Shown here: positions 13,796 through 23,010 of the stretch, one piece after another
Numbering within the stretch: the first letter of the stretch is position 1
How the letters are laid out: each line of letters opens with the position of its first letter
Origin: Bacillota bacterium
Lineage (GTDB): Bacteria > Bacillota > Clostridia > Lachnospirales > Lachnospiraceae
DNA length: 26,450 nucleotides
Assembly (NCBI GenBank): GCA_023411225.1
Contig: JAEYPA010000050.1
Span: 1-26,450, forward strand
Direction of reading: 5' to 3'
Program-made: the position numbers and the translations under genes
The notes under the pieces: generated by a model
Database searches by the model: none
Told to the model about the DNA's origin: nothing
What the model saw: the letters and a program-made list of their open reading frames with translations, nothing else

Positions 13796-16480
13796 TTATT
13801 CATTAATACAGGCGTTGCCCTTTTTACGCACAATAGCTTTTCTAATTAAATCTATCGGAATGATGGTAAACGCCAAACCAATTACCAATATCCACTCTTT
13901 AATTACTAATCCATAGCAGTTAAGAACTTGACCACCAACATAAGTCATAATAATCTGTGTGATAACAATAAGCCCAATAACTCTCCAGAAACCATGGTTT
14001 TCTTTAATATGATCAAACAGATTGATTTCTGCTGTTCTTGCATTAAATGCATTAAATGCAGCTAACAGAACAAAAAATGTGAAAAAGCCAGTAAATAGAT
14101 ACTTATCATGGTGACCAAACTCATCAATGCGGAATGCATCAGCAATGAGAGGAAGCTTTAAGAATAACATACTTAAGATAAAGGTCCATATACTTCCAAC
14201 TAAAATACTACTCCACATACAAGGACTGACAATACTCTCTTCCCTTCTCTTTGGCTTTTCCTTCATATATCTCTTTAGGGCTGGTTCTCCACCAAAGGCA
14301 AGAGCTGCCAGAGTATCCATAATCAAATTTATCCATAAAATCTGAATAATTGTCAGTGGATTCCTCATTCCTATTAATGGAGATACAAAGGAAATTAGTA
14401 CAGCGCTCACATTAATAGTTAACTGGAATACAATAAACTTTCGAATGTTATTGAATATAGTTCTACCATACAGAATTGCTTTATCAATAGAACTAAAGTT
14501 ATCATCCAGAATAACTATATCGCTGGCTTCCTTAGCAACTTCAGTTCCTCCACCCATGGCAAATCCAACATCAGCTTTCTTTAAGGCAGGAGAGTCATTT
14601 ACACCATCCCCGGTCATACCAACAACCAGATTCATTTCTTGGGCCAGTCTAACTAAACGGCTTTTATCACTAGGAAGAGCACGTGCTACAACACGAATAT
14701 GTTTCAATTTATCTTTGATTTCCTTATCAGACATCTTAGCAAGTTCATCAGAGGTCAATACCAAATCTGACTTATTCTGTATGATTCCAGCTTCTTTTGC
14801 TATTGCCATAGCCGTATCCATACGATCTCCGGTGATCATTACCACCTGTACTCCTGCATTCTGCACCTCTGCTATAGCTGCAATAGACTCCTGCCGAACT
14901 TCATCTCTGATACCAATCACACCTACCAATGTCCAATCGCCTTCTGGAAGGGATTCACCTTCAATTTGATTATCAGATGTGGCAATTGCCAGCACACGAA
15001 TAGCACGGCCAGCCAACTCATTAATCTTGTCCTCCAACTTTGCCTTATCCGTCAATACAGCTTTGTTGCCCTGTTGATCGTAATAAGTCTGGCATCTTTC
15101 TAGAATCTTTTCTGGAGCGCCTTTGATCAATGTAATATTTCTATCGCCAGTCACAGAAGTTGCAGAATATTTATTCTGACTGTTAAATGGAATATTACTT
15201 ACTGTAGCCACTTGAACATCCATGTTGTTTCTGGTCTTTGCGACATAATTTAATATAGCACGCTCAGTGGCGTTTCCACCAATCACTTTAAAGTTACCTT
15301 CATCACCAGAAACTACGGCATCAGTATTAAAATGGATACTAAATGATAAAACTTTACCTAATTCATCTACAACATCATTGTAATTGTGATATTCATTGAC
15401 TTGCCCATCCACAAAAGTAACTGCCTCTAACTTACCCTTTGTAATAGTTCCCGTCTTATCACTAAATAGTATATTTAGACTACCCGCAGTTTCAATACCT
15501 GCAATCTTTCGAACTAAGACATTATCCTTTAGCATCTTGCCCATATTTAAAGCAGATACCAAGGCTATCATCAATGGAAGTCCCTCGGGTACAGCCATTA
15601 CAATGATGATAACCGCCAACATAATAGCTTGGACAAAATCATTGATTACAATTCCCCAATCATTAAAGTAGGTACCAACATGGGCAAACGAAATCGTACT
15701 ACCATCGTAGAGCATATTCTGTAACATAAAAGCAATAGCAATGGCTATACCACCTATATAACCAAATTTACTGATACCAAGAGCTAATTTCTTAAGCTTT
15801 ACTTTCAGAGGGGTATCTCTATCCTCTTCTACCTGAAGCTCTTTAGCAATCTCTCCATACACAGAATGGTCGCCAACAGTAGTAACTCGCATAACTGCAT
15901 TGTTAGAGCATACTACAGAACCTCTGAATACTTTATAAGGATTGAGAAAATTAATGTTTTCATCCGTGTCTATATAATTCTTAGGAATTGCCTCCTTTGA
16001 GGCCTCCTTACTCTCTCCATTTAATACAGACTGATCCACCTTAAGTATTCCATCAATAACAATACCATCAGCCGGAATCTTATCCCCGGACTGTAATAGA
16101 ATACAATCATCTACCACAATGTCATTGATTGGGATCTGAGCAATCTCTCCATTACGATATACCTTACAGAAAATCCGTGAAGCCTCTTCTTGAAGCTTCT
16201 GAAATGCATTTTCATTGCGGTATTCTGAAAAAGTGGATACAAAAGTAGCCAATAATACAGCTACAGCAATTCCTACTGCTTCATACCAATGGGATTCACC
16301 TAAAACCACAAAGACTACATTAATTAATAGTGCAACACATAAGATAATAATCATTGGATCCTTAAAGTTTCCAACTAGCTTTTCAAAAAAACTCTCTCCC
16401 TTTTGTTCTGAAATGGAATTGTCACCGAACTTCTCCTTAGATTCCTGAACTTGGGCATCATTTAAACCATATACTTTCAT
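13796..16480 (-). CDS. Calcium-translocating P-type ATPase (PMCA-like)
   Basis: Membrane pump exporting Ca2+ at the cost of ATP. The 894-residue length is normal. Order: N-terminal cation ATPase domain, TM1-2 (about 43-80), actuator domain with LNGESKE (154-160; N for the usual T of TGES), TM3-4 with VPEGLP (297-302), DKTGT with phosphorylated D341, nucleotide domain with KGAPE (453-457), P-domain TGDGVND (623-629), then TM5-10. N718 and D722 in TM6 (NLIMD) and E299 in TM4 form a calcium site. TM5 (FQLTINVSAVLISF) lacks the SERCA site I glutamate, as in plasma-membrane calcium pumps, suggesting one Ca2+ per cycle. ATG follows AAGGAG. Monocistronic, with its own promoter and terminator. Confidence 0.95.
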   Translation of the reverse strand: MKVYGLNDAQVQESKEKFGDNSISEQKGESFFEKLVGNFKDPMIIILCVALLINVVFVVLGESHWYEAVGIAVAVLLATFVSTFSEYRNENAFQKLQEEASRIFCKVYRNGEIAQIPINDIVVDDCILLQSGDKIPADGIVIDGILKVDQSVLNGESKEASKEAIPKNYIDTDENINFLNPYKVFRGSVVCSNNAVMRVTTVGDHSVYGEIAKELQVEEDRDTPLKVKLKKLALGISKFGYIGGIAIAIAFMLQNMLYDGSTISFAHVGTYFNDWGIVINDFVQAIMLAVIIIVMAVPEGLPLMIALVSALNMGKMLKDNVLVRKIAGIETAGSLNILFSDKTGTITKGKLEAVTFVDGQVNEYHNYNDVVDELGKVLSFSIHFNTDAVVSGDEGNFKVIGGNATERAILNYVAKTRNNMDVQVATVSNIPFNSQNKYSATSVTGDRNITLIKGAPEKILERCQTYYDQQGNKAVLTDKAKLEDKINELAGRAIRVLAIATSDNQIEGESLPEGDWTLVGVIGIRDEVRQESIAAIAEVQNAGVQVVMITGDRMDTAMAIAKEAGIIQNKSDLVLTSDELAKMSDKEIKDKLKHIRVVARALPSDKSRLVRLAQEMNLVVGMTGDGVNDSPALKKADVGFAMGGGTEVAKEASDIVILDDNFSSIDKAILYGRTIFNNIRKFIVFQLTINVSAVLISFVSPLIGMRNPLTIIQILWINLIMDTLAALAFGGEPALKRYMKEKPKRREESIVSPCMWSSILVGSIWTFILSMLFLKLPLIADAFRIDEFGHHDKYLFTGFFTFFVLLAAFNAFNARTAEINLFDHIKENHGFWRVIGLIVITQIIMTYVGGQVLNCYGLVIKEWILVIGLAFTIIPIDLIRKAIVRKKGNACINE

Positions 16481-16587
16481 ATGTACTCCTTCCCTTCATA
16501 ATTGTAAATGCTTTACCGACAATCCTATTGGACCTTCTCTTCTGCATACTATGTAATCATCTGAAAGATTTTCCATAGACAAGCAAA

Positions 16588-16616
16588 ATTATAGCATTCA
16601 TTTACCATTACTACAA
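16588..16616 (-). promoter_or_regulatory. Promoter of the calcium ATPase gene
   Basis: On the minus strand an extended -10 TGCTATAAT (TATAAT at 16593-16588) with TTGTAG (16616-16611) 17 nt upstream; leader of about 100 nt. Confidence 0.6.
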
Positions 16617-16671
16617 TAAAATGACCATCTTTCTAATATAAATCTAATGATAGGCGACAACTAATTACCCT

Positions 16672-17406
16672 TTAAAAAACTAATAAGAACATTGACAGAA
16701 GACCGCTAATCACTCCAAATCCTGAAAGCCCGATCTGCATCATAAGAAGCTGTTTGTGCAATAACTCATCCACAGGGCCAATCTGAGTTAGCATTTGGTT
16801 TATTAAATCACCAATATTATTCTTATATATCTCCAAACTTAAATCCGTAATTTTTTGTCGATTCTCCAGTAATAATTCACCTAAATCGTACATTCTTTTT
16901 TGTGATAGGGCGATAAGCCGTTCCTTTATTTTTTCTTCTACCATAGGCTGACATTTTTCATCTAGGTAGTTATCTATAGCCTTTTTCATGGGTTCCTCTA
17001 CTATCTCCCATAGATTTCCATTCATGAGACCAGTTATGAAACCTAGCTTAACCTTCTCTACCAAAACTCGTTTAATCTCCTCTAATATAATACTAGAAAT
17101 CTGGCTGTCCTTAAGTTCAAGGGTAATAATCCCCGCCAGCTTTGCACTGCCATTGTCAATAGCAACAATTCTTTCCTCCTTACCAATATAAAAATCCACC
17201 ACCTCCTGTATTGTTCTGGTATCCTGTGTCAGTTCCACTATCTTTCGACCAATACCGTCATTGATTACCTGGATTATTGTGTCGGACAACAGCAAGTTCT
17301 CTAACAGCTTAGTTTGAGAAAGTTTAGATATATAGCGCTTTACCAGAATGCTAAGACCAAAGCCTAATGCTCCACATAGTATAGGTGCTAGCCAATATAA
17401 ATACAT
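16672..17406 (-). CDS. Membrane protein with terminal TM segments (DUF445-like?)
   Basis: The 244-residue protein has an N-terminal membrane segment (about 4-23, APILCGALGFGLSILV) and a C-terminal one (about 222-243, GLSGFGVISGLLSMFLLVF). Between them lie about 195 residues of charged amphipathic helix, and the two segments would place both ends together. This layout, with helical pairs such as WEIVEEPMKKAIDNYL and KIKERLIALSQKRMYDL, recalls DUF445 (YheB-like) proteins, but the NWxA motif those usually carry after the first span is missing, so assignment is weak. ATG is preceded by AAGGAGG. An extended -10 promoter lies upstream at 17491-17499. It is followed by the calcium ATPase, which has its own promoter. 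Function unknown. Confidence 0.75.
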   Translation of the reverse strand: MYLYWLAPILCGALGFGLSILVKRYISKLSQTKLLENLLLSDTIIQVINDGIGRKIVELTQDTRTIQEVVDFYIGKEERIVAIDNGSAKLAGIITLELKDSQISSIILEEIKRVLVEKVKLGFITGLMNGNLWEIVEEPMKKAIDNYLDEKCQPMVEEKIKERLIALSQKRMYDLGELLLENRQKITDLSLEIYKNNIGDLINQMLTQIGPVDELLHKQLLMMQIGLSGFGVISGLLSMFLLVF

Positions 17407-17490
17407 AGTGTATCCTCCTTGTAATGTGTAATAGGTAACTGTATAACATATAGTATTCTCTCAAAAAATTATTTAACTAGATACTAACCC

Positions 17491-17538
17491 ATTATAGCAG
17501 CTGGTGTAAAGAAAAATTGTAAACAAAGAACTTTGTTT
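17491..17538 (-). promoter_or_regulatory. Extended -10 promoter with upstream palindrome
   Basis: On the minus strand TGC TATAAT (17499-17491) without a good -35. Just upstream lies a perfect 8-bp inverted repeat AAACAAAG-AA-CTTTGTTT (17521-17538). A weak -35 with a palindrome beside it suggests activator or repressor control of the 16672-17406 gene. Confidence 0.5.
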
Positions 17539-17563
17539 GAACAGTTCTAGTATTTCCTACAAC

Positions 17564-17616
17564 AAAAAAACTCCCTATCATTGTACCCAAGATAAGTATA
17601 ACTATTAGAGAGTTTT
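17564..17616 (-). terminator. Terminator of the PhzF-family gene
   Basis: On the minus strand an 11-bp stem (17606-17616 with 17567-17577, one G-U pair) ends in a run of seven T (17570-17564, partly within the stem), 7 nt after the stop codon. Confidence 0.85.
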
Positions 17617-17622
17617 ATGTAC

Positions 17623-18492
17623 TTAATCAATTGTAATGCTTTTCTTATCCATTAAATAACCATTTCCGCCAACAGAAGCCCTTGTGATAACATCATTCTT
17701 ATTTTCAATCTTGACATATATTCTTGATACGCTCCCTAAATTGTAACCCTGTTCAAAAATATAATTACTTTGCTTTAGGCCATATCTAAACAGATAACAT
17801 GCTAACGCACAATTTGAGGTTCCTGTGGCTGCCTCTTCCTCTATTCCATATAGCGGTGCGAAATTTCTGCATATTGCAGTTACTTCAGTAGTATTTATAA
17901 GGGAAAACGCATGAATGCCTATACAGTTCATTTCTTTACTTAACTCAGTAATGCATGAAAATCTGGGTACCATATTTTCCAATGTCATTGGACTATTGAT
18001 TGGCAGCATAATATCTTTTAATCCTGTTGAGACAATTTGAATAGGAAATTTTTCATCCATAGACATACGATTAAAACAATCATCCATATCTACTTTATTG
18101 AGTAATTCATAAAATCTTGGTGTATTTTGTTCCATAAAGACCAAGTTGTCTTGGTCTATTGTAATATTCATAACACCAGATTTTGTCTCGATTGTATAAC
18201 TTGATTTTTTCAACAACGTTAATTGTTTCAGTACAACAAATGTTCCTATTGTTGCATGCCCGCATAAAGGTACTTCTCCCATTGGAGTAAAGTATTCCAA
18301 TTTGAAGTCAGCCTTTGGGGATTGTGAAACAAATGCAGTTTCCGAGTATCCCATTTTACGAGCTACTTGTATTTTTTCATCTTCACTCAATGAAACACCT
18401 GGCAATACTACTCCAGCTTTGTTTCCACCAGTACCATCTTTACTAAAAGCACTTACAGTATAAACATCCAGTTTTATATCAGACTTTCCCAT
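17623..18492 (-). CDS. PhzF family isomerase/epimerase
   Basis: PhzF/diaminopimelate-epimerase-fold protein of 289 residues; the substrate is unknown, as for most family members. The first half has DVYTVSAFSKDGTGGNKAGVV (part), GYSETAFV with the likely catalytic E51, YFTPMGEVPLCGHATIGT with the conserved CGHAT (77-81). The second half has the RNFAPLYGIEEEAATGTSNCA block (part) that closes the active site. The usual GNPaaV reads GNKAGVV. ATG is preceded by AAGGAG at 11 nt, a little far. It is 73 bp after the FtsX permease gene on the same strand with no terminator between, so it may be read from the ABC operon; a weak TTCCAA/TATACT pair could give it a promoter of its own. Confidence 0.9.
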   Translation of the reverse strand: MGKSDIKLDVYTVSAFSKDGTGGNKAGVVLPGVSLSEDEKIQVARKMGYSETAFVSQSPKADFKLEYFTPMGEVPLCGHATIGTFVVLKQLTLLKKSSYTIETKSGVMNITIDQDNLVFMEQNTPRFYELLNKVDMDDCFNRMSMDEKFPIQIVSTGLKDIMLPINSPMTLENMVPRFSCITELSKEMNCIGIHAFSLINTTEVTAICRNFAPLYGIEEEAATGTSNCALACYLFRYGLKQSNYIFEQGYNLGSVSRIYVKIENKNDVITRASVGGNGYLMDKKSITID

Positions 18493-18565
18493 TTGTCGTT
18501 CTTCTCCTTATTGTTCTATTATCTGGTTCCGTTATCAGTATACTGCTTGACATAAATTATTGGAA

Positions 18566-21103
18566 TTAATTCATATCATCCCGTATTGATTCTATAATAT
18601 TTAATTTTAATACATTTTTCATAGAATGCCTAAAAGTTATGATCAGTGTAGTAAACACCGTCACAATAGTAACAACAATACTGTTTAATGGTATCGAATA
18701 TTTAATAGAGTTATTTGTAGATATACTCAAATAAATCAAATACGACAGTAATGATGATATTGCTAATCCCCCGACCATCGATATTCCACAATATAATGTA
18801 CACTCTAGTATCATCATTTTACGGAAATTACTTTTTCCCATTCCTATGGACCTGAGTATTGAAAATTCTCTTTTTCGCATATAGATACTTGTTGTTATGG
18901 TATTAAACACATTGAATAAGGTTATTAAAAATATAAGTACCGAAAATACCTTTGTAAAAATATCTTCTGCGGCAATGGCGCTTCGCTGTGTGTCGTATCC
19001 TTGTGCAAAATCAGTTATATTAATGCTTTGCTCCTCTGTATCTATGTATTTTGACATTTCTTTAAAAATGCCTTTATGATTAGATACCCTAAAAACCATT
19101 TGTACAAAATCAATTTCTTTATTTGTGTAGTATTTTAACATACTATGTGGGATTATTCCATAAATTCCATCCATCTCTTTGTAGTTCAGGAGTTCCATTG
19201 GTAAATTCGACATTGGTTTTATATATAACTCAACTATCTTGATCTTATCTGCACAGGAAGAATCGATTGAAAACTGTAAACGAACCTGGTCGCTTTGAAA
19301 GAATTTATCTTTTTCTATTTTGTTTTTAGCATCCTTATTATTCTTAGTAAAGATATTCGCAAATGTAATTAATGACAAATTCGAAGGATTGTAAAATTCA
19401 TTAATCGGGATTTTATTACAAGATATCCAGTCATCAAACCGATGATCATCAACTACTACCAAACTTAGATTTACGTTTTCAAGTTGGTCTTTGCCATAAT
19501 AATGCACGGCGGAATCAGTTAGTTTATTTGTATCAAGACTCACTGTTATTTCATCATTGATTTCTGCAAACCATGCACCTTCCTTAACTCCGCCCATTCT
19601 TGAAAATTCATCAAAATAGTTTAGCATACTGTCAAATGACACACCATCGAAAGAACATCCAACATCATAATTACATAATGATATATCTTCTTGAAGGCAA
19701 TCAGAGGCATAGCGACAAAAAGAGCTGGATGTAATCATAAGAACAATACTTAATACTATCGATAGCATGGTATATCGATATTTATTTTTAAATCTTTTAT
19801 AATTGTTACATACTAGTTCAGCTTCGGAGCTTATATCCCTTTTACGCTCCTTGCAATTACCCATTTTAATAAAGAATGTATTATTTCGGCGAATAGCATC
19901 AATAGCAGTCATTTTTGAGGCTTTTAATGCTGGATAAAGAGCGGAAATAATTACACTTGTTAGACTTAATATAGAAATAAGAACAATTATATTCTGGTTA
20001 ATTACCAATTTAAACACCATCTCTGTATACATCATATCCGCAATAATCTTAGCAATCGTATGAAAAGATAAATATATGCTTATGATTCCTATAATAACTC
20101 CAATTGGAATTGATATAATTGACAAAATAAGTGCTTCACAAAAAACTAATACTTTCATTTGTTTTTTTGACATACCTAATGAAAGTAATAGTCCATAAGA
20201 TTTTATTCTCTCACTTAATGATAGTAAGAACGAATTTGATATTAATAATACAGATGCCCCAATGATTACCAAAACCAGAATTACTGCTAAAGTGATTAAC
20301 ATTCCTTTTATGCTTTCACCCTGTGAAACACCTAATACACTAAGTAAATCTATATTGTAAGCTACATTTTGAGCTTCAATAATGTCACTAGTATACTTGT
20401 ATACCTCGTTTAGATTAGTAAGATTAATATATAAATTACAATTGGAAAAATCTATGGAATCATCAAATGTCACCATGGTATATCCCGGTGAAAAGGAATA
20501 TTCTAACGATTCTATGGGATCACATATACCGATTATTTTAAAATTCCTGAGTTTTTCATCTACAATTTCCTCGTTTAAACCTAAGTATGACGATAATTGA
20601 GTTAACTCTTCTCCATTTTTTGATTGACGTTTACCAAATGCAAAACTAATGGAATCACCAATCTTATATTTTGATCCAGTTGCCTCTAAAAAACTTTTAG
20701 AGATAATTATTTCAGAATAATTCTCAGGAAATCTTCCTTCTGTTAGTTTAATTGGAATCATTTTAAAAAAATCAGCTGATGCACATGCTAAATGAATGTA
20801 AGGTTTGAATTTATTTGAACTTTCATTTCTTGCATAACCACCATTTCTCACACCACCATACTGATTAATTCCCTGTTTTTCTACTAATTGATCTAATTGT
20901 TCAGAATTTGCTTTCATTACGGAAATATGCCAATTTCCACTTTTTTGAATGGTAGTCTCTTTAAGAGAGAAAAGTAATCCTGAAACAAGCATAAGCACAG
21001 ATGTCGTCAATGCAGTTGAAAGAATTATACCTAGCACCGTGGAGAGTGTTCTTGGTTTGTTCTTTATTAATGAGCGTACTGATAATTTCAATAATGTTTT
21101 CAT
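18566..21103 (-). CDS. ABC transporter permease, duplicated FtsX type
   Basis: Membrane subunit of an exporter-like ABC system, 845 residues. It has two FtsX units: TM1 (about 20-45), extracellular domain (about 50-265), TM2-4 (about 268-292, 318-345, 370-392), then TM5 (about 445-463), a second extracellular domain (about 465-705) and TM6-8 (about 716-735, 760-785, 800-822). The coupling-helix stretch SERIKSYGLLLSLGMSKKQM recurs as RKREFSILRSIGMGKSNFRKM, the FtsX signature. ATG overlaps the ATPase stop by 4 bp. The eight-span layout resembles LolE/MacB-related lipoprotein or peptide exporters of Firmicutes rather than BceB, which has ten spans. No two-component system or substrate gene adjoins it. 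Confidence 0.9.
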   Translation of the reverse strand: MKTLLKLSVRSLIKNKPRTLSTVLGIILSTALTTSVLMLVSGLLFSLKETTIQKSGNWHISVMKANSEQLDQLVEKQGINQYGGVRNGGYARNESSNKFKPYIHLACASADFFKMIPIKLTEGRFPENYSEIIISKSFLEATGSKYKIGDSISFAFGKRQSKNGEELTQLSSYLGLNEEIVDEKLRNFKIIGICDPIESLEYSFSPGYTMVTFDDSIDFSNCNLYINLTNLNEVYKYTSDIIEAQNVAYNIDLLSVLGVSQGESIKGMLITLAVILVLVIIGASVLLISNSFLLSLSERIKSYGLLLSLGMSKKQMKVLVFCEALILSIISIPIGVIIGIISIYLSFHTIAKIIADMMYTEMVFKLVINQNIIVLISILSLTSVIISALYPALKASKMTAIDAIRRNNTFFIKMGNCKERKRDISSEAELVCNNYKRFKNKYRYTMLSIVLSIVLMITSSSFCRYASDCLQEDISLCNYDVGCSFDGVSFDSMLNYFDEFSRMGGVKEGAWFAEINDEITVSLDTNKLTDSAVHYYGKDQLENVNLSLVVVDDHRFDDWISCNKIPINEFYNPSNLSLITFANIFTKNNKDAKNKIEKDKFFQSDQVRLQFSIDSSCADKIKIVELYIKPMSNLPMELLNYKEMDGIYGIIPHSMLKYYTNKEIDFVQMVFRVSNHKGIFKEMSKYIDTEEQSINITDFAQGYDTQRSAIAAEDIFTKVFSVLIFLITLFNVFNTITTSIYMRKREFSILRSIGMGKSNFRKMMILECTLYCGISMVGGLAISSLLSYLIYLSISTNNSIKYSIPLNSIVVTIVTVFTTLIITFRHSMKNVLKLNIIESIRDDMN

Positions 21104-21780
21104 TCAACATGCTCATCTCCTATGATTTTCCCATCACTGATTGTGATACTTCTTTTGGCTTTCTTCGCAATATGCTCATCATGAGTAACTAAGATAATGG
21201 TTTGACCATATTCCTCATTTAATAATTTGAAGTATGCAATAATTTCGTTACTATTCATAGAATCTAAGTTACCAGTAGGTTCATCTGCTAATATAATTGC
21301 AGAGTTGATCATTAATGCTCTTGCGATTGCAGTCCTTTGCTGCTGGCCCCTAGAAAGCTGATTGGGAAAATGCTTTCTTCGTTCCTTTAATCCAAGTAAC
21401 TGTAGCATTGATTCCAGCGCATTTTTATCAACCTTTTTATTATCAAGCTTAATTGGCAAAACAATGTTTTCTTCGACATTCAATATAGGAACCAAGTTAT
21501 AAAACTGATATATAAGACCGATTTTTTGTCTTCTTAGTTTAACCAATTCATCTTCCCTTAAAGAAAAAAGGTTAACTCCATCGATTAAAATACGTCCACT
21601 ATCTGGTTTATCAATACCCCCTATCAGATGTAATAAAGTCGATTTTCCCGAACCTGATTGCCCTACAATAGTCACAAATTCACCCTTCTGAACATTAAAT
21701 GATATATCATCTAATGCAATTACTGTATTACCTTCCACACCGTACGTTTTAATAAGATTATGTATCTCTAAAATGGGCAT
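21100..21780 (-). CDS. ABC transporter ATP-binding protein, MacB/LolD type
   Basis: Cytoplasmic ATPase of 226 residues that powers the FtsX permease encoded next. Walker A GQSGSGKST (40-48), Q-loop Q92 in YQFYNL, signature LSRGQQQR (142-149), Walker B IILADE (163-168) with the D-loop TGNLD, and switch H200 in VTHD. The family consensus signature is LSGGQ; here the third position is Arg (R144). ATG is preceded by GAGGAG. Its last 4 bp overlap the permease start, so translation is coupled. A TATAAT-like -10 lies 30-40 nt upstream, without a clear -35. Confidence 0.95.
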   Translation of the reverse strand: MPILEIHNLIKTYGVEGNTVIALDDISFNVQKGEFVTIVGQSGSGKSTLLHLIGGIDKPDSGRILIDGVNLFSLREDELVKLRRQKIGLIYQFYNLVPILNVEENIVLPIKLDNKKVDKNALESMLQLLGLKERRKHFPNQLSRGQQQRTAIARALMINSAIILADEPTGNLDSMNSNEIIAYFKLLNEEYGQTIILVTHDEHIAKKAKRSITISDGKIIGDEHVE

Positions 21781-22209
21781 AAATTAACTCCTCTACCAAT
21801 TGCCTATTATATATATCATAAATCAAAGCTACTCCTGATTTACATGAATTTCGGGTTTTAATCGAAGCATATCACTATGTCATATATGAACAACTTCCAT
21901 CACAATCACATACTAATTAAAATACTACACTGTTACATTTTTAAACTAGTCAACATAAATTGTTCTTAATTTTATCATGTAATAAAACTAATTCAATGAA
22001 TATTGTTCTTATTTATTATATTGTGGTAACTTTTAACATCGTCAGCATTTCTGCACATCTTTTAAATTTGGACGTACAAACGAGCTAACAGAGAAGGTTA
22101 TTTGTCATGCCTTAATATAACATTTATTACAAAACATAAAAATGGTTCTAATGCCAGTATTGGTTAGGTGCAACGCACCTCACACCCCAACACATGACAC
22201 AGAGCTAAC
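21781..22209. other. Intergenic region upstream of the ABC operon
   Basis: About 430 bp with no supported gene. It contains a partial palindrome ATATCAC-TAT-GTCATAT, two copies of ATTGTTCTTA (21959-21968 and 22002-22011), 43 bp apart, and a GC-rich hairpin AGGTGC-AAC-GCACCT (22166-22180). No start codon there has a ribosome binding site on either strand. Confidence 0.5.
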
Positions 22210-22254
22210 AAAACCCTTGTAAAACTTCGCAGATGCTGATTTTACAAGGGTTTT
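22210..22254. terminator. Strong terminator after tRNA-Thr
   Basis: A perfect 15-bp stem (22210-22224 with 22240-22254) and 15-nt loop. Four T follow within the minus strand arm, and T5 on the plus strand, so it may work both ways. It lies 10 nt after the tRNA 3' end and closes the cysE-sigH-tRNA unit. Confidence 0.88.
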
Positions 22255-22263
22255 TCCCTATTA

Positions 22264-22335
22264 AGCTGCTGGCGGGAATTGAACCCGCGACCTCTTCCTT
22301 ACCAAGGAAACGCTCTACCCCTGAGCCACAGCAGC
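22264..22335 (-). tRNA. tRNA-Thr (anticodon GGT)
   Basis: A 72-nt cloverleaf on the minus strand: acceptor GCTGCTG/CAGCAGC, D arm GCTC/GAGC, anticodon stem TTTCC/GGAAG with loop TTGGTAA and anticodon GGT (plus 22301-22303), T arm GCGGG-TTCAATT-CCCGC, discriminator T. CCA is not encoded. It reads ACC and ACT. It starts 23 bp after the sigH stop with no visible terminator between and is followed by a strong terminator, so it may be processed from the sigH transcript. Confidence 0.96.
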
Positions 22336-22358
22336 ACAAACTATGAAGGTTCCAACCT

Positions 22359-22988
22359 CTACATTTCTTTAACTAACGCATTCAACTTAGTACGAATTCG
22401 TTGCAACGCATTATCAATTGACTTTGGTTCCTTATTTAAAATAGCGGCAATCTCGGTATACTTCATTCCGACAACATAGAGCTTAACCACTTCTTTTTCG
22501 AGGTTGCTCAACCGCCTCTCGAGTTCATATTCTAACATACTGGTACGTTCCTTGTCAATAACCAATTCCTCTGGATTTGTATTATTATCTTGGTATATTA
22601 TGTCAATTATGGAAAGCATATCCTCTCTTTCATTATAATTATTATAAATTGGTGAGTTTAGGGATATGTATGTATTTAGGGGAATATTCTTCTTCCGGTT
22701 AGAAGCTTTAATTGCATCATATATCTGTCTTGAAATACATAAATCTGCAAAATATCCAAAGCTAGCATCCTTGGTGCTATCATAATCTCTGATTGCCTTA
22801 TATAAGCCAATCATGCCCTCCTGGATTAAATCATCCCGATCTCCTCCTATTATGAACAAAGCACGAGCCTTCTGGCGGACAGCATTCTTGTATTTTTCTA
22901 GAAGGTAATCTACAGCATCTGAGTCCTGTCTACGAATTCTTTCAATTATTTCTTCATCAGTAAGCGTTTTATATTTTTCAAATGCCAT
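22359..22988 (-). CDS. sigH: RNA polymerase sigma-H factor
   Basis: Sigma-70 family factor for the transition state and entry into sporulation (Spo0H). In the 209 residues, region 2 (about 25-100) includes GGDRDDLIQEGMIGLYKAI and FADLCISRQIYDAIK, and region 4 (about 150-207) carries an HTH (MKYTEIAAILNKEPKSIDNALQ, part). There is no region 1 or 3, as expected for SigH. ATG is preceded by GGGGGTGA. It lies 22 bp after rlmB, in the Firmicute order cysE-cysS-mrnC-rlmB-(yacP)-sigH; yacP is not present. Its presence implies a spore-forming lineage or a recent descendant of one. Confidence 0.95.
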   Translation of the reverse strand: MAFEKYKTLTDEEIIERIRRQDSDAVDYLLEKYKNAVRQKARALFIIGGDRDDLIQEGMIGLYKAIRDYDSTKDASFGYFADLCISRQIYDAIKASNRKKNIPLNTYISLNSPIYNNYNEREDMLSIIDIIYQDNNTNPEELVIDKERTSMLEYELERRLSNLEKEVVKLYVVGMKYTEIAAILNKEPKSIDNALQRIRTKLNALVKEM

Positions 22989-23010
22989 AGAGTCACCCCC
23001 TGTTCTCTTA

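Noticed and set aside
14445..14969. 174-residue plus-strand frame inside the calcium ATPase gene
   Set aside because: Antisense shadow of the conserved P-domain.
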